From the NCBI GenBank assembly GCA_947494645.1, contig CANLVO010000001.1:620001-684000 (forward strand): DNA of 64,000 bases, in the 5' to 3' direction. Below the pieces are notes generated by a model. The model saw only the letters and a program-made list of their open reading frames with translations. It searched no databases and was not told where the DNA came from. Source of the DNA: an uncultured Litoreibacter sp. GTDB taxonomy: Bacteria; Pseudomonadota; Alphaproteobacteria; Rhodobacterales; Rhodobacteraceae. Position numbers and translations under genes: made by a program. Of this stretch, positions 28,315 to 38,625 are shown piece after piece (the first letter of the stretch is position 1; every line of letters starts with the position of its first letter).

Positions 28315-29463
28315 ATGAGACGATACATTACCGGTACTGTTGCCATCCCAGCTTTACTGGCTGGCATGGTTGGGACCGCAGCCGCGCAGGACAATCAGAC
28401 GCGCTTTGAACAACTCGAGGCCCGTGTCGCCGGGCTTGAGGCACAAGACGCAGAAAGCTCACGACTGAAGTTTAACGTCACCGCAAATACTGAAATCCAG
28501 ATCTACGGCTTTGCACGGTTCGAGGCGTTTTATGACTTCGACACGGACCAGGGTGATCTGACCCGTACTTCGCGGATCGGTGATCCGGCTTTCGATACCG
28601 ATGGCGAATTTGGCACAAGTGTGCGGGTGTCGCGGCTTGGCGTTAGAAGCAAGACGCAGACTGATATTGGCGAGATTGGAACACAGCTGGAGTTTGACCT
28701 GTTTAGCGGGTCGGACGAAACGACCTCTCCGAACCTGCGTTTGCGTCATGCCAACGTGACCATTGGGGACGCTTGGCTATTCGGTCAGTTCTGGACGAAC
28801 TTCATGCCGTTGCAACACTATCCACGGACCGCAGATTTCAACGGACCCGTCGGCATCACCTTCGCCCGCGTGCCGCAAATTCGGTATACGCATAGCGTGA
28901 GCGATGAGCTGACCTTTTCGGCTTCGATTGAGGAATCCGTTGGCGACTCAAGCGATCCGGTCCTGACAGCGGCGGCCTCTTACCAGGCGGAGAAGTACTC
29001 CGCGAGAATTGCAGGTCTTGTTGGCACGTTTGACGCCGGTGGCGTGGAGCTTGACACCAACGCGGTCACCATCTCTGGCGCCGTGACCCCGTGGCAAGGT
29101 GGCGAGTTTGCTGCGACCTACGTAACAGGGCAGGGGATTGGGAACCTGCTCATTGGCGGCGGCGCACAATCTGTCGGCGGCGTTGAAAATGATGCTACCG
29201 GGTTCACTTTGGCTTTCACGCAAAGCGTGTCGGACAAGCTGTCGCTTGGCGTTGGCTACGGTAACGAGAGCTACGATCTTGTGACCACGACGGGCACGGG
29301 TGCGACATTCACCGATCTCGAAACCGTGTATTTGAACGCGTTCTACACGCCGGTGGACAACCTGACGATTGCTGCTGAGTACATCCGCGGTGAACGCACG
29401 GACGCCGCAGGCGCGACGTTTGACGCAGACCGGATCGGGGCGTCCATTACCTTTGCATTCTAA
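28315..29463 (+). CDS. DcaP-like trimeric outer-membrane porin
   Basis: A 382-residue outer-membrane beta-barrel. It has a signal peptide cut after about residue 24 (GTAAA/QDN) and a short periplasmic coiled coil (RFEQLEARVAGLEAQD, about 30-45). The barrel then begins with IQIYGFARFEAFYDFD and ends in the Phe-terminated strand IGASITFAF, as needed for Bam recognition. This N-terminal coiled coil plus barrel matches the DcaP family of uptake channels for anionic or dicarboxylic solutes. The substrate here is unknown. A strong GGAGGAG ribosome site precedes the ATG, and a terminator follows at 29515. Confidence 0.85.
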   Translation: MRRYITGTVAIPALLAGMVGTAAAQDNQTRFEQLEARVAGLEAQDAESSRLKFNVTANTEIQIYGFARFEAFYDFDTDQGDLTRTSRIGDPAFDTDGEFGTSVRVSRLGVRSKTQTDIGEIGTQLEFDLFSGSDETTSPNLRLRHANVTIGDAWLFGQFWTNFMPLQHYPRTADFNGPVGITFARVPQIRYTHSVSDELTFSASIEESVGDSSDPVLTAAASYQAEKYSARIAGLVGTFDAGGVELDTNAVTISGAVTPWQGGEFAATYVTGQGIGNLLIGGGAQSVGGVENDATGFTLAFTQSVSDKLSLGVGYGNESYDLVTTTGTGATFTDLETVYLNAFYTPVDNLTIAAEYIRGERTDAAGATFDADRIGASITFAF

Positions 29464-29514
29464 CGGCGTCTTTACCCCGTCCTGACCCTCGAAGCAGGAC
29501 GTTAAAACGCCGAA

Positions 29515-29551
29515 GCGGGCCAGTTTTCATCGTCTGGCCCGCTTTCATTTT
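29515..29551. terminator. terminator between the porin gene and cobT
   Basis: The stem GCGGGCCAG (29515-29523) pairs exactly with CTGGCCCGC (29534-29542), then TTTCATTTT follows. A second hairpin, CGTCCTG (29478-29484) with CAGGACG (29495-29501), lies just upstream. The pair can end transcripts from both sides. Confidence 0.85.
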
Positions 29552-29567
29552 GCGTTTCGCTTCCGGC

Positions 29568-31448
29568 TTAACCCGCGCGCTTCATGCCCATCACACGGGC
29601 GCGCGCACGCGGGTCGCTGTCAAAGAGCGCGGCCAGCTGTTCGGTCATCGCGCCCGCCAATTGTTCGACATCTGTAATTGTGACCGCCCTGTCATAGTAG
29701 CGCGTCACATCATGTCCGATGCCCACGGCGATCAATTCCACTGCTTTGCGTTTCTCGACCATAGCGATGACGTCACGAAGGTGTTTTTCAAGGTAATTCG
29801 CGGGGTTAACGGACAGAGTTGAATCGTCCACCGGCGCCCCGTCCGAGATCACCATAAGTATCTTGCGGCTCTCAGGACGGCCTATCATGCGTCTATGCGC
29901 CCACTCGAGGGCCTCGCCGTCAATGTTCTCTTTGAGCAAGCCCTCTTTCATCATCAGACCCAGATTTGGGCGCGCCCGACGCCAGGGTGCGTCGGCGGAC
30001 TTGTAAATGATATGGCGCAGATCGTTGAGGCGACCGGGCTGTTGCGGACGACCATCATTGAGCCAATTCTCGCGGCTTTGACCGCCCTTCCACGCGCGGG
30101 TCGTGAAGCCCAGGATTTCCGTTTTGACCTGACAGCGCTCTAAAGTGCGCGCCAGAACATCGGCGCAAATGGCCGCGATGGAGATCGGACGACCGCGCAT
30201 GGAGCCTGAATTATCCAACAAGAGCGTGACGCAAGTGTCTCTGAACTCTGTATCTTTCTCGACCTTGAACGAGAGCGGTGTCGTGGGGCTGACAATCACG
30301 CGGGCAAGGCGGCCTGCGTCCAGAATGCCTTCCTCGAGATCAAACTCCCATGACCGGTTTTGCTGTGCCTGAAGGCGGCGCTGCAACTTATTGGCCAACC
30401 TCGAAACGGCACCTTTCAAAGGTTCCAGTTGCTGGTCGAGATAGGCGCGCAACCGCTCCAACTCAGCGGGTTCTGCCAAGTCTTCGGCTTTGATTTCCTC
30501 ATCAAATTCAGTAGCGTAGACGATGTAATTCGCATCGGCCTCGGAATGCGGAGCGGGCGGCGGCGGGTCCATGGGAGCCTCACCTTCAGGCATTTCAGCC
30601 TCATCACCCATTTCGGCATCGGCCATGTCATCAAGCTGCACGGTGGCTTGGGAAGCATCTTCCTGCTCTTCCTGCGACTGCTCGGCAGAAGCGTCGGCAT
30701 CCTCGGAATTGTCTTCCTTGTCGGCGTTGGACTGATCGTCCTGGTCCGCCTGATCCTCGTCTTGGCTGGCTTCGTCTTCCTGATCTTCGTTGATGTCGTC
30801 AGGGTCGTCGCCCAACTGGTCGCCATAGCCGAGGTCTTCAATGATCTGGCGGGCAAACTTGGCAAAGGCCTGCTGGTCAGACAGGACATCTTGCAAGTTG
30901 TCCAGCGTACCACCCGCCGCGCCTTCGATGAAATCTTTCCAAAGTCCCATCACATTGCCAGCCGCTGGGGGCAGGTCGCGTCCGGTGGCCAGGTGCCGGA
31001 TCAGATAACCCGCCGCGACAGAGAGAGGGGCCTGTCCGGCTTCCGTGATCTGCCCGTACCCCTTGCGATCTGCTTCCGTACCGATCTTGGCGTCGATGTT
31101 ACCGGCGGTGCCGGGCATGGTGCGGGCACCCATTGCCTCGCATCGCGCGGTTTCCATCGCGTCATAGAGATCGCGGGCCATGTTGCCTTGGGGCAGATAC
31201 TTGTTCGACGTGGCGGGGTTATGAAAACGGCGGCGCAGCGCGTAGGCGTCGGCCGTGCCACGCGCCAGCATCACTTCGTCGCGCGTCATACGGCGCGTCA
31301 CCTGCGGTAAGCGCACCTGCTCATTGGTCATGCCCGGAGGGTCAACGGAGTAGCTGACCCCAAGATCAGGGTCATTTGCCAGCGTCTTAGTGGCTTCTGC
31401 CAACGCCTTCTTGAAAGGGTCGGCGGGGTTGTCGTTGTTGCTAGCCAA
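29568..31448 (-). CDS. cobT: cobaltochelatase subunit CobT
   Basis: VWA-domain subunit of the aerobic cobaltochelatase (CobN-CobS-CobT), which inserts cobalt into hydrogenobyrinic acid a,c-diamide with ATP. The 626-residue protein has an N-terminal helical part, a very acidic Asp/Glu/Gln/Ser-rich stretch at about 214-295, and a C-terminal VWA domain with the MIDAS motif DNSGS (412-416). The start is TTG (31446-31448), giving [12 protein letters not shown]. It overlaps the cobS stop by eight bases and no closer ATG or GTG exists. cobN is not in the window. Confidence 0.94.
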   Translation of the reverse strand: MASNNDNPADPFKKALAEATKTLANDPDLGVSYSVDPPGMTNEQVRLPQVTRRMTRDEVMLARGTADAYALRRRFHNPATSNKYLPQGNMARDLYDAMETARCEAMGARTMPGTAGNIDAKIGTEADRKGYGQITEAGQAPLSVAAGYLIRHLATGRDLPPAAGNVMGLWKDFIEGAAGGTLDNLQDVLSDQQAFAKFARQIIEDLGYGDQLGDDPDDINEDQEDEASQDEDQADQDDQSNADKEDNSEDADASAEQSQEEQEDASQATVQLDDMADAEMGDEAEMPEGEAPMDPPPPAPHSEADANYIVYATEFDEEIKAEDLAEPAELERLRAYLDQQLEPLKGAVSRLANKLQRRLQAQQNRSWEFDLEEGILDAGRLARVIVSPTTPLSFKVEKDTEFRDTCVTLLLDNSGSMRGRPISIAAICADVLARTLERCQVKTEILGFTTRAWKGGQSRENWLNDGRPQQPGRLNDLRHIIYKSADAPWRRARPNLGLMMKEGLLKENIDGEALEWAHRRMIGRPESRKILMVISDGAPVDDSTLSVNPANYLEKHLRDVIAMVEKRKAVELIAVGIGHDVTRYYDRAVTITDVEQLAGAMTEQLAALFDSDPRARARVMGMKRAG

Positions 31449-32427
31449 GGCTCACCGAAGCCGCGCTTTCGGGCAGCTCCTCGTCGAAACAGCGTTGGTA
31501 GAACTCGGCCACGGTTTCGCGTTCCAGCTCGTCGCATTTGTTCAAGAAGGACAGGCGGAACGCATAGCCTACATCGTTGAAAATCAACGCGTTCTGGGCC
31601 CATGCGATGACAGTCCGGGGCGACATCAAGGTGGAGAGGTCACCGTTCATGAAGGCGGTTCGGGTCAGGTCGGCAACGGTTACCATCTGGCCCACCTTCT
31701 TGCGGCCATCTTCCGTGTTGTAAAACGGGTTCTTCGCCAGCACGATCGCAGCTTCGGCGTCATGGCTGAGGTAGTTCAGCGTAGAGACCAGCGACCAGCG
31801 GTCCATCTGGCCTTGGTTGATTTGCTGGGTGCCGTGATACAGACCGGTTGTATCGCCCAAGCCCACCGTGTTCGCCGTCGCAAAGATGCGGAAGTTAGGG
31901 TGTGGCTCGATCACCTTGTTCTGATCCAACAGTGTCAGCTTGCCGTCGACCTCCAACACGCGCTGGATCACGAACATCACATCGGCGCGGCCAGCGTCAT
32001 ATTCGTCGAACACAATGGCCGTGGGATTGCGCAGGGCCCATGGCAGGATGCCTTCTTGAAATTCGGTGACCTGGACGCCGTCTTTCAGCTTGATGGCGTC
32101 CTTGCCGATCAGGTCGATCCGGGAGATGTGGCTGTCGAGGTTGACGCGCACGCACGGCCAATTCAGGCGGCTGGCGACCTGTTCGATATGGGTGGATTTA
32201 CCGGTGCCGTGATAGCCTTGGATCATCACGCGGCGATTATGGGTGAAGCCAGCGAGGATCGCGAGCGTGGTGTCGCGGTCAAACTTGTAGGTGCTATCGA
32301 GATCTGGGACCCGGTCGGTGCGGTCTGCGAAGGCCTTGACCTTCATATCGCTGTCAATTCCAAAGACCTCGCGGACCGAGATCTCCTCAGTCGGTTTCGC
32401 GCCCAGATCGATGCTGCCATCCGCCAT
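31441..32427 (-). CDS. cobS: cobaltochelatase ATPase subunit CobS
   Basis: AAA+ ATPase of the MoxR/MidA type that forms a ring with CobT and powers cobalt insertion by CobN. The 328-residue protein has a Walker A motif GYHGTGKST (71-79) and a Walker B motif IVFDEYDAG. The ATG at 32427 is preceded by AAAGGA. An upstream in-frame start at 32508 would add 27 unlike residues. The 166-base region upstream holds an inverted repeat (GGCCCG at 32548 with CGGGCC at 32572) but no cobalamin riboswitch that I can recognise. Confidence 0.95.
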   Translation of the reverse strand: MADGSIDLGAKPTEEISVREVFGIDSDMKVKAFADRTDRVPDLDSTYKFDRDTTLAILAGFTHNRRVMIQGYHGTGKSTHIEQVASRLNWPCVRVNLDSHISRIDLIGKDAIKLKDGVQVTEFQEGILPWALRNPTAIVFDEYDAGRADVMFVIQRVLEVDGKLTLLDQNKVIEPHPNFRIFATANTVGLGDTTGLYHGTQQINQGQMDRWSLVSTLNYLSHDAEAAIVLAKNPFYNTEDGRKKVGQMVTVADLTRTAFMNGDLSTLMSPRTVIAWAQNALIFNDVGYAFRLSFLNKCDELERETVAEFYQRCFDEELPESAASVSLG

Positions 32428-32593
32428 TGTCTTGTCCTTTGATCGTAACGGGTTCGGGATGCCTGAATTTGCACTCAAGAGCAAGGGGAGCCCCGTGCCA
32501 AAAGGCACATTCTACCCTGCGACCAAACGTAGTAATTGAGTTCGCGGGGCCCGGCTCGATTATTGAGATCTCGGGCCGGTAACGCTTGCCGCT

Positions 32594-33232
32594 TTATTCA
32601 GCGAAATTGCGGCTTTCCTTGATCTGGTCCCAAGCCCAGACCACCTGCTGCAGCTGGTCCTCATCCGCGCGGTTGCCGCCATTCATATCCGGGTGCAGGA
32701 CTTTGATCAGCGACTTATAGAGCTTGCGCAGGTCTTTCTTGGTCATATCAGGTTTGCCGTCGAGAATCTCGAGCGCTTGACGTTCCGTGGGGGGCAGCTT
32801 GCGGCCCGCATTGCCGCCATTGCGACCGGGATTTCGCGTAGCGTTCTCGCCTAGTACCGCCATCGGATCATCAATCCCCAACCGCGACCAAGCCCGCTGT
32901 TCCTCACCTTTTTTCATCGGCTTGGTGGGACGCTCCCAAACTTTGTCGGAAGACATTTGCCGCTCCATCTCTTCTTGAGTGTGTGTCTCGAAGAAGTTCC
33001 ATTTCAGGTTGTACTCACGAGCATGCGCTTTGCAGAACCAATAGTAATCATCCAGCACGTCGGGGCTTTTCGGCGCGCGGTATTGGCCGGGTTCCTGGCA
33101 ATCGGGCGCTTCGCATTCGCGCTGTGACGTCTCTACCGCGCCAGACATGCCGCGGCGGCCGCGGGCACGCTTTTTCTTGTCGGAGGACACAGACATATCG
33201 AACTCGAACGGGTCAAATGGGGCGCGCGCCAT
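32594..33232 (-). CDS. J-domain (DnaJ-like) protein
   Basis: A 212-residue cytoplasmic protein with a C-terminal J domain (about 150-212) containing the essential HPD (HPDMNGG). The N-terminal part has basic RGRRG and a Cys pair (ECEAPDCQ) that could bind a metal. A J domain at the C-terminus rather than the N-terminus is the form seen in alphaproteobacteria next to BolA. It should stimulate a DnaK-type chaperone, but the client is unknown. I chose ATG 33232 because AAAGG then has normal spacing. ATG 33238 is six bases earlier. Confidence 0.85.
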   Translation of the reverse strand: MARAPFDPFEFDMSVSSDKKKRARGRRGMSGAVETSQRECEAPDCQEPGQYRAPKSPDVLDDYYWFCKAHAREYNLKWNFFETHTQEEMERQMSSDKVWERPTKPMKKGEEQRAWSRLGIDDPMAVLGENATRNPGRNGGNAGRKLPPTERQALEILDGKPDMTKKDLRKLYKSLIKVLHPDMNGGNRADEDQLQQVVWAWDQIKESRNFAE

Positions 33233-33307
33233 GAACATGCCTTTCGTAATGGGAGAGGAGAGTTTAGGGTTTTTGCCAGCAAGGTGAAGAGGCAAAGCGG
33301 ACAAAAG

Positions 33308-33577
33308 ATGGGGATAGCCAAAGAAATTGAGCAAAAGCTTGCCAGCGCGTTTGCGCCGCAGCTCTTGGAAGTGGTCGATGACAGCGAAGCGCATCGTGGG
33401 CACGCCGGATTTCAGGAAGGTGGCGAGAGCCATTTCAACGTCAAAATCGTCTCGGACGCGTTCAAAGGCCAATCGCGATTGGCCCGTCATCGGGCGGTAC
33501 ATTCGGCAATTGGGCCAGAGCTGATCGCGCGGATCCATGCGCTGGCGCTTGATATCTCCGTCGGGGATGCTTCTTAA
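33308..33577 (+). CDS. BolA-family protein
   Basis: An 89-residue BolA-like protein. It has the family pattern: helix MGIAKEIEQKLASAF, LEVVDDSEAHRGH with the histidine used in Fe-S/glutaredoxin binding, ESHFNVKIVSDAF, and a C-terminal helix that includes HALALDI. BolA proteins pair with monothiol glutaredoxins in iron-sulfur cluster handling. The gene is divergent from the J-domain gene with only 75 bases between starts, so the two probably share a control region. Confidence 0.88.
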   Translation: MGIAKEIEQKLASAFAPQLLEVVDDSEAHRGHAGFQEGGESHFNVKIVSDAFKGQSRLARHRAVHSAIGPELIARIHALALDISVGDAS

Positions 33578-33587
33578 GGCGGCTAGC

Positions 33588-33995
33588 CTAGTCGTTGTCT
33601 CGTGTCACGCCGCCAAGCGCTTTGCTTCTAAATTCAATTTCGGGCTCAGTCTCGTCAGTATCTGGCTCGGCGTCAGCTTCGACCTCGCTGACCGTTTCTG
33701 GCTCGGGCTCAGGGTCGTGACGTTCAAGTGCAAGAGGTTCTTCTTCGGGCGTAACCTCTTCGGCGACAGGGCGGCGGAACACGAGCATCGAATGGTATTT
33801 CACCGTCTTCGACGTCAGCCCCTGCCGCTCTTCGCATGGCAACGTATCTGCGCGCAAATAGTCCCAGCCGTCGGCGGCCATGTCGTTCATCAGTGTGCTG
33901 ATTGCATTGGCAAATTTCGCAGGACCGCCTTTGACGCCTTTGCCCGACTTGCCTTTGCGCGGGGCGGCGACGACCCGGTATTCGTAGTTGGACAT
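33588..33995 (-). CDS. DUF4177-domain protein with acidic tail
   Basis: A 135-residue cytoplasmic protein of unknown function. The N-terminal half (MSNYEYRVVAAP to about residue 75, including GWDYLRADTLPCEE) fits the small DUF4177 fold. The C-terminal half is highly acidic and proline-rich (EEVTPEEEPLALERHDPEPE) and is probably disordered. ATG 33995 has GGGGAG upstream and is favoured over an in-frame start at 34052. Its stop lies ten bases from the convergent BolA stop. Confidence 0.78.
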   Translation of the reverse strand: MSNYEYRVVAAPRKGKSGKGVKGGPAKFANAISTLMNDMAADGWDYLRADTLPCEERQGLTSKTVKYHSMLVFRRPVAEEVTPEEEPLALERHDPEPEPETVSEVEADAEPDTDETEPEIEFRSKALGGVTRDND

Positions 33996-34107
33996 GGCAG
34001 ATGCTCCCCTTCGCAATGCGATGGTTGGGGTAGCACCCATGCGGGTGCGCAATCAAGGGGAGTTCTAGATGGTCTGTTTCATGGGGCGTCCGACAGTGCG
34101 GGCAGGC

Positions 34108-34524
34108 CTATGTAGGACGGCCGGGCTCATCCGGGTTGTTGGAAAAAAGTGCAATCTTGTTGCCTTGTGGATCACGCATATAGCTCACATAAAAATGCAC
34201 CCCATAAGATGCACGGAAGCCCGGCTGCCCCTCGTCGGTTCCGCCTGCGGTCAGTGCAACCGCGTGAAGGTCACGGACCTGTTTTTGGCTCTGCGCCTCG
34301 AAGGCGACCATCGCGCCATTTCCCGCAGAGGCTGGTTTTCCGTCGAAGGTCGGTTTGACGTAGAAATCTGGCAAGGCGACTGGCAGGTTCGTATTGCTTG
34401 CAAGGGTATAGCTGAGGCCCTCAGGGCCTTCCTTCAAACCATACCCTAAGGCTGGCAAAAACGCCGAGTAAAACCGTTTGGCCAGTTGGATGTCATCTGC
34501 TCCGACGGTGACATAAGCGATCAT
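34108..34524 (-). CDS. VOC (glyoxalase/bleomycin-resistance) superfamily protein
   Basis: A 138-residue protein with paired beta-alpha-beta-beta-beta modules of the vicinal-oxygen-chelate fold. It begins IAYVTVGADDIQLAKRFYSA, the usual opening of single-module VOC proteins, and ends with YMRDPQGNKIALFSN, which holds the typical C-terminal strand. Metal ligands are not obvious. Functions in this family range from glyoxalase to drug binding, and none can be chosen here. Confidence 0.85.
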   Translation of the reverse strand: MIAYVTVGADDIQLAKRFYSAFLPALGYGLKEGPEGLSYTLASNTNLPVALPDFYVKPTFDGKPASAGNGAMVAFEAQSQKQVRDLHAVALTAGGTDEGQPGFRASYGVHFYVSYMRDPQGNKIALFSNNPDEPGRPT

Positions 34525-34820
34525 TTTACTGGCTCCGGTTAAGGTCGTCGCGACACTGTAGCGGGACCTTTGAAATTGGGCATCTAAAGTTTGTCTCTGG
34601 TCCTATTTCACGATGTGACGAGAAGATTTGGACCGGCAACCGATTGATCGCATTCATGGGATAATAATCATCCAGCATAACTACTGTTTCCTAAATGGAG
34701 ACAAAACCCGTGCTTCTTCCTGAACTAGGGCGGAATTGCCTAAATCATTGCGTTTTTTGGACCGAAACGGATGGCAATAGTTAGCGATTGATTAACGGAC
34801 GACCATCGAGGGGATTCGTC
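34525..34820. other. A+T-richer intergenic stretch, no gene seen
   Basis: This 296-base gap lies between the VOC gene (-) and the secreted sorting-tail gene (+). It is visibly A+T-richer than its surroundings. I could not pair its TTGATC word (about 34645) with a -10 hexamer at proper spacing. No ORF with a ribosome site was seen. Confidence 0.4.
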
Positions 34821-35504
34821 GTGAGCTTTAGAACTCTTGCGCTCGCTACAGCGCTCATTTTCGGAACAGGCGCGGCTTCTGCAGCCGTCGTGACCAATGG
34901 CAGCTTTGAGCTTGATCCGGGTGTGGTCAGCCAAGGTGTTGCCGGCCATGGGCGTGGGGCTGTATTCTCTGAACTTCCAACACCTCAGGGTCGCAGTTGG
35001 GGTATCTGGACTTCTGGCGTAGCTGGCTGGTCCTCAGACCCAAACGGGATCGAGTTTCAGACAAAAAGCACATTGAACCCGGACCTGACGCCATCACATG
35101 GCAACTACTATGTCGAGCTGGACACGCGTCGTAACAGCCGGATCTTTCAGAATGTGAACCTGAATCCGGGCCGCTACAATCTGAGCTTCGACTATGCTCC
35201 GCGGGTCAACTCGAACAGTTCCAATGCGATTGCTGTGACACTGGACGGCTATGTCGATGAGCTGGTGTCGAGCAGCTACTCAGGTGGCACACGTGAATGG
35301 ACAACGTTCAACTATGGCTTTGATGTGGCCGCTAGCGGCCTAGCTGAGTTGGGCTTTTCGGCAAGAGGCAGTTCAAACTCACTGGGCGGTTTGCTCGACA
35401 ACGTCTCCATCTCTGTCGTGCCGCTGCCAGGTGGATTGGCCTTGATGCTGTCGGCGCTTGCGGGGCTTGGCTTTATGCGCCGGATGCGATCCGGCGCAGC
35501 TTAG
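34821..35504 (+). CDS. secreted protein with VPLPA-type C-terminal sorting signal
   Basis: A 227-residue exported protein of unknown function. It has a signal peptide ([14 protein letters not shown], cut after ASA near residue 21). The body has [13 protein letters not shown] and [18 protein letters not shown], a beta-sandwich pattern like DUF642 or carbohydrate-binding modules. The C-terminus has the tripartite sorting signal: VPLPGG (200-205), a hydrophobic helix, and an Arg cluster (RRMR). Such tails are processed by exosortases. No exosortase is in the window. GTG 34821 is preceded by GAGGGG. The stop overlaps the convergent gatB stop by four bases. Confidence 0.82.
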   Translation: MSFRTLALATALIFGTGAASAAVVTNGSFELDPGVVSQGVAGHGRGAVFSELPTPQGRSWGIWTSGVAGWSSDPNGIEFQTKSTLNPDLTPSHGNYYVELDTRRNSRIFQNVNLNPGRYNLSFDYAPRVNSNSSNAIAVTLDGYVDELVSSSYSGGTREWTTFNYGFDVAASGLAELGFSARGSSNSLGGLLDNVSISVVPLPGGLALMLSALAGLGFMRRMRSGAA

Positions 35505-37015
35505 CCTTTTAGCTTTTCCGCAACCAGCTGGTTAACCGCCTTGGGGTTCGCCTTGCCGCCGGTAGCTTTCATCACCTGACCGACGAACCAACCCGCAAGT
35601 TTCGGGTTTTCTTTCGCCTTGGCGACCTGATCTGCGTTTGCGGCGATAATCTCGTCCACAGCAGCCTCAATCGCGCCGGTATCGGTGACCTGCTTCATGC
35701 CGCGCGCTTCCACGATTTCCGCTGGGTCGCCGCCTTCGGTGTAGACGATCTCGAACAGGTCCTTGGCAATCTTGCCCGAGATCGCATCTGAGGCGATCAG
35801 ATCAATGATGCCACCCAGCTGCGCAGGAGAGACGGGGCTGTCGGTGATCGCCTTATCGTCGTCCTTCTTTAGTCGACCAAACAGCTCGTTGATCACCCAG
35901 TTTGCAGCAAGCTTTCCGTCGCGGCCGTCTGCGACCTGCTCGAAATAGGCGGCGTTGACGGTGTCCGCGGTCAGAACAGAGGCGTCATATTCCGACAGCT
36001 TGAAGTCGGTCATGAACCGCAAGCGTTTTTCATCCGGCAGCTCAGGCAATTTCGAGGCCAGATCATCGACCCACTCTTGCTCGATTTCCAACGGAAGCAG
36101 GTCGGGGCAAGGGAAGTAGCGGTAATCATGCGCCTCTTCCTTCGACCGCATGGAGCGCGTCTCGCCTTTATCAGGATCGTAGAGGCGGGTTTCCTGCTCT
36201 ACCTCACCGCCCGCTTCAACGATGGCGATCTGGCGTTTGGCTTCAACTTCAATGGCTTGCTGGATGAAACGCAAGCTGTTCATGTTCTTGATCTCGCAGC
36301 GGGTGCCGAGATGGGAGAAATCTTGCGTCTCTTGGTATTTCTCGTAAGCGCCAGGCAGGCAGATGGAGACGTTCACATCGGCCCGCAGATTGCCGTTTTG
36401 CATGTTGCCATCACAAGTGCCGAGATAGCGCATGATCTGACGTAGTTTGCTCACGTAGGCGGCGGCCTCTTCAGGCCCGCGAATGTCGGGGCGGGAGACG
36501 ATTTCCATCAGCGCCACACCGGTGCGGTTGAGGTCGACGAAAGACATGGTCGGGTCCATGTCATGGATGGACTTGCCGGCGTCTTGCTCAAGGTGGATGC
36601 GTTCAATGCGGACCGTGCGAGCGACGCCCGGTTCCATGTCGACATGCACTTCACCTTCACCGACGATGGGGTGGTAGAGCTGGCTGATTTGGTAACCCTG
36701 GGGCAGGTCCGGGTAGAAGTAGTTTTTGCGGTCGAATGCAGAGTAGAGGTTGATATCGGCTTTCAGCCCGAGGCCGGTGCGAACGGCTTGGGCCACGCAC
36801 TCCTCGTTGATGACCGGCAACATGCCTGGCATGCCCGCGTCCACGAAAGCCACGTTTGAATTGGGCTCCGCCCCGAATTGGGTGGACGCGCCCGAAAAGA
36901 GCTTGGCGTTGGTCGCAACCTGCGCGTGGACCTCAAGGCCAATGACCAGCTCCCAATCATGCTTCGCGCCCGCGATGGTTTTGGGCTTCGGGGTCTCGTA
37001 TGTGAGGTCCAACAT
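35501..37015 (-). CDS. gatB: Asp-tRNA(Asn)/Glu-tRNA(Gln) amidotransferase subunit B
   Basis: Catalytic-support subunit of the GatCAB amidotransferase, which converts mischarged Glu-tRNA(Gln) or Asp-tRNA(Asn) to the correct amide. The 504-residue protein starts its core with [12 protein letters not shown] (near 24-35), continues through the GatB kinase-like domain, and ends with the YqeY-like helical tail (about 360-504). gatA and gatC are not in the window, so the subunit genes are scattered, as is common in alphaproteobacteria. Confidence 0.97.
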   Translation of the reverse strand: MLDLTYETPKPKTIAGAKHDWELVIGLEVHAQVATNAKLFSGASTQFGAEPNSNVAFVDAGMPGMLPVINEECVAQAVRTGLGLKADINLYSAFDRKNYFYPDLPQGYQISQLYHPIVGEGEVHVDMEPGVARTVRIERIHLEQDAGKSIHDMDPTMSFVDLNRTGVALMEIVSRPDIRGPEEAAAYVSKLRQIMRYLGTCDGNMQNGNLRADVNVSICLPGAYEKYQETQDFSHLGTRCEIKNMNSLRFIQQAIEVEAKRQIAIVEAGGEVEQETRLYDPDKGETRSMRSKEEAHDYRYFPCPDLLPLEIEQEWVDDLASKLPELPDEKRLRFMTDFKLSEYDASVLTADTVNAAYFEQVADGRDGKLAANWVINELFGRLKKDDDKAITDSPVSPAQLGGIIDLIASDAISGKIAKDLFEIVYTEGGDPAEIVEARGMKQVTDTGAIEAAVDEIIAANADQVAKAKENPKLAGWFVGQVMKATGGKANPKAVNQLVAEKLKG

Positions 37016-37171
37016 GGGGGCGGCTCCGCTTCGGGTGGTGTCGCCATGCTTTTAGGTGAGGGCAGGAAGGCGGGCAAGGTCTAACGAGGGATGCGCAGAG
37101 CTGTGCCGCTGAAAGCTGGGTGCACCAGATGGCCTTGTGCTCACGGGCGTTGTCTGGTCTGACTCCCACTC

Positions 37172-37864
37172 ATGCGCTGCCACGCTCTTATATTGACTCT
37201 TGCCCTGACGGGCCTGTTTCTTGCCAGCCCTCTGACGGCGGCTGAGCCCGGGGTCTTGGAAGGGTCCGCCGAAATCAGGCCGGTCCCACGTCAGGATATA
37301 GTGCCTCGTGCGCGTTGGGACTTTCGGCGGGATGGACATCTTTGGACGCGGGCCACGTTGTCGGCGCTCAAGGGCCATGGGCATCCGTTGATCGAGATGG
37401 TGCCCGGCGACATCGCCGATTGGTGCCCCGCTTACGCCCAAAACGGCCCAGATCAACGTGCCGCGTTCTGGAATGGGTTCATTTCAGGGCTGGTCAAGCA
37501 TGAAAGCACATACAAGCCCAGAGCCGTTGGGGGCGGCGGGCGCTGGTTTGGGCTGACGCAGATATTGCCTGCGACGGCGCGGGGCTATGAGTGTCGTGCC
37601 CGAAGCGGCGAAGCATTGCGCGAGGGTCCGGCAAATCTAAGCTGCGCCGTGCGGATCATGGCCACAACCGTGGCACGGGACGGTGTCGTTGCGCTCAAAG
37701 ACGGCAAGCTCGCAGGAGTGGCGGCGGATTGGGGCCCGATGACAAAACGTGCCAAGCGCGCGGACATTGCCCGATACACCAAACGTCAGAAATACTGCCG
37801 ACTGTTATCTTCGGTCCCGCCGGTGCCAAGACCAGAGCGGCTGGCAGTCTCCGCCTCGAACTAG
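37172..37864 (+). CDS. lytic transglycosylase (SLT domain)
   Basis: A 230-residue exported muramidase-like enzyme. A signal peptide (about 1-23, ends LTAA) precedes a goose-type/SLT catalytic domain. The catalytic glutamate is Glu111 in KHESTYKP, and the usual GLTQILPATARGY motif follows at about 126-138. It should cleave glycan strands in the periplasm. The ATG has no clear ribosome site. Its TAG stop shares the palindrome CTAG (37861-37864) with the convergent SDR stop. Confidence 0.85.
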   Translation: MRCHALILTLALTGLFLASPLTAAEPGVLEGSAEIRPVPRQDIVPRARWDFRRDGHLWTRATLSALKGHGHPLIEMVPGDIADWCPAYAQNGPDQRAAFWNGFISGLVKHESTYKPRAVGGGGRWFGLTQILPATARGYECRARSGEALREGPANLSCAVRIMATTVARDGVVALKDGKLAGVAADWGPMTKRAKRADIARYTKRQKYCRLLSSVPPVPRPERLAVSASN

Positions 37865-38613
37865 CGTCCGCCAGAGACATCTATCGACGTGCCGGTGATG
37901 TAGCTCGCCCCTTCGCCCAACAGATAAAGTATGGCGTGGGCGCATTCCTCCGCGTCGCCGGGGCGTTTCATCGGCACTGTATCGGCCAGATCATCGCAGC
38001 GATCAGGAAGTCCGCCTTTGGCGTGAATAGCCGTCTCGATCAGGCCCGGGCGGATCGCCACAACGCGGATGCCCTCTGAGGCGACCTCGTCGCTCAGGCC
38101 TTTGGTGAAGATATCGATCCCGGCCTTGGATGCCGCGTAGTCCACATATTGCCCCGCAGAGCCCAATCGTGCGGCGGCAGAACCGGTATTGACGATCACG
38201 CCGCCTTCGCCGCCATAGGCGGTGGACATGCGCAAGACGGCCTCCTTGGCGACCAATATGGGTGCGATCAGGTTGATATTCATCATCCGGTGCAGTCGCT
38301 CTGGCGTCATTTCATCGACGCGTTGGGGCTGGTCCACCACGCCTGCATTATTGACCAGCGCATCAAGCTCAGGAAAGACAGCGTCCAGTTCTTCGAACAC
38401 CCGGGTGATCGCTTCGGGTTGGGAGAGATCCCCTTGGATCATGTAGGTGGTGGCCCCTTCCTGTTCGCACATTTGGGAGACCAGTTGCGCGCCCTTCAGG
38501 TCGGAATTGTAGTGGATCGCGATGTCATAGCCATGCTTTGAGGCCAAGACGGCGGTCGCGGCCCCGATGCCGGAGCTGGCCCCGGTGATGAGAACGGTTT
38601 TTTTACGTGCCAT
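37861..38613 (-). CDS. short-chain dehydrogenase/reductase
   Basis: A 250-residue NAD(P)-dependent oxidoreductase of the classical SDR family. The cofactor loop TGASSGIG lies at 10-17, NNAG near 88-91, and the catalytic Tyr-Lys pair in YVDYAASKAG near 157-166, preceded by the active-site Ser region (NTGSAAARLGSAG). It ends GTSIDVSGGR, typical of 3-oxoacyl-ACP reductase-like members. The substrate is unknown. It lies 12 bases downstream of the 176-residue gene on the same strand, so the two are probably co-transcribed. Confidence 0.9.
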   Translation of the reverse strand: MARKKTVLITGASSGIGAATAVLASKHGYDIAIHYNSDLKGAQLVSQMCEQEGATTYMIQGDLSQPEAITRVFEELDAVFPELDALVNNAGVVDQPQRVDEMTPERLHRMMNINLIAPILVAKEAVLRMSTAYGGEGGVIVNTGSAAARLGSAGQYVDYAASKAGIDIFTKGLSDEVASEGIRVVAIRPGLIETAIHAKGGLPDRCDDLADTVPMKRPGDAEECAHAILYLLGEGASYITGTSIDVSGGR

Positions 38614-38625
38614 GTTGTGTGGCCC

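Noticed and set aside
30360-31310. 316-codon plus-strand frame inside cobT
   Set aside because: It is the mirror of the acidic cobT region; the hydrophobic product is a by-product of antisense Asp/Glu codons.
32428-32593. Cobalamin riboswitch upstream of cobS
   Set aside because: No B12-box-like sequence was seen; the inverted repeat there is too simple for that structure.
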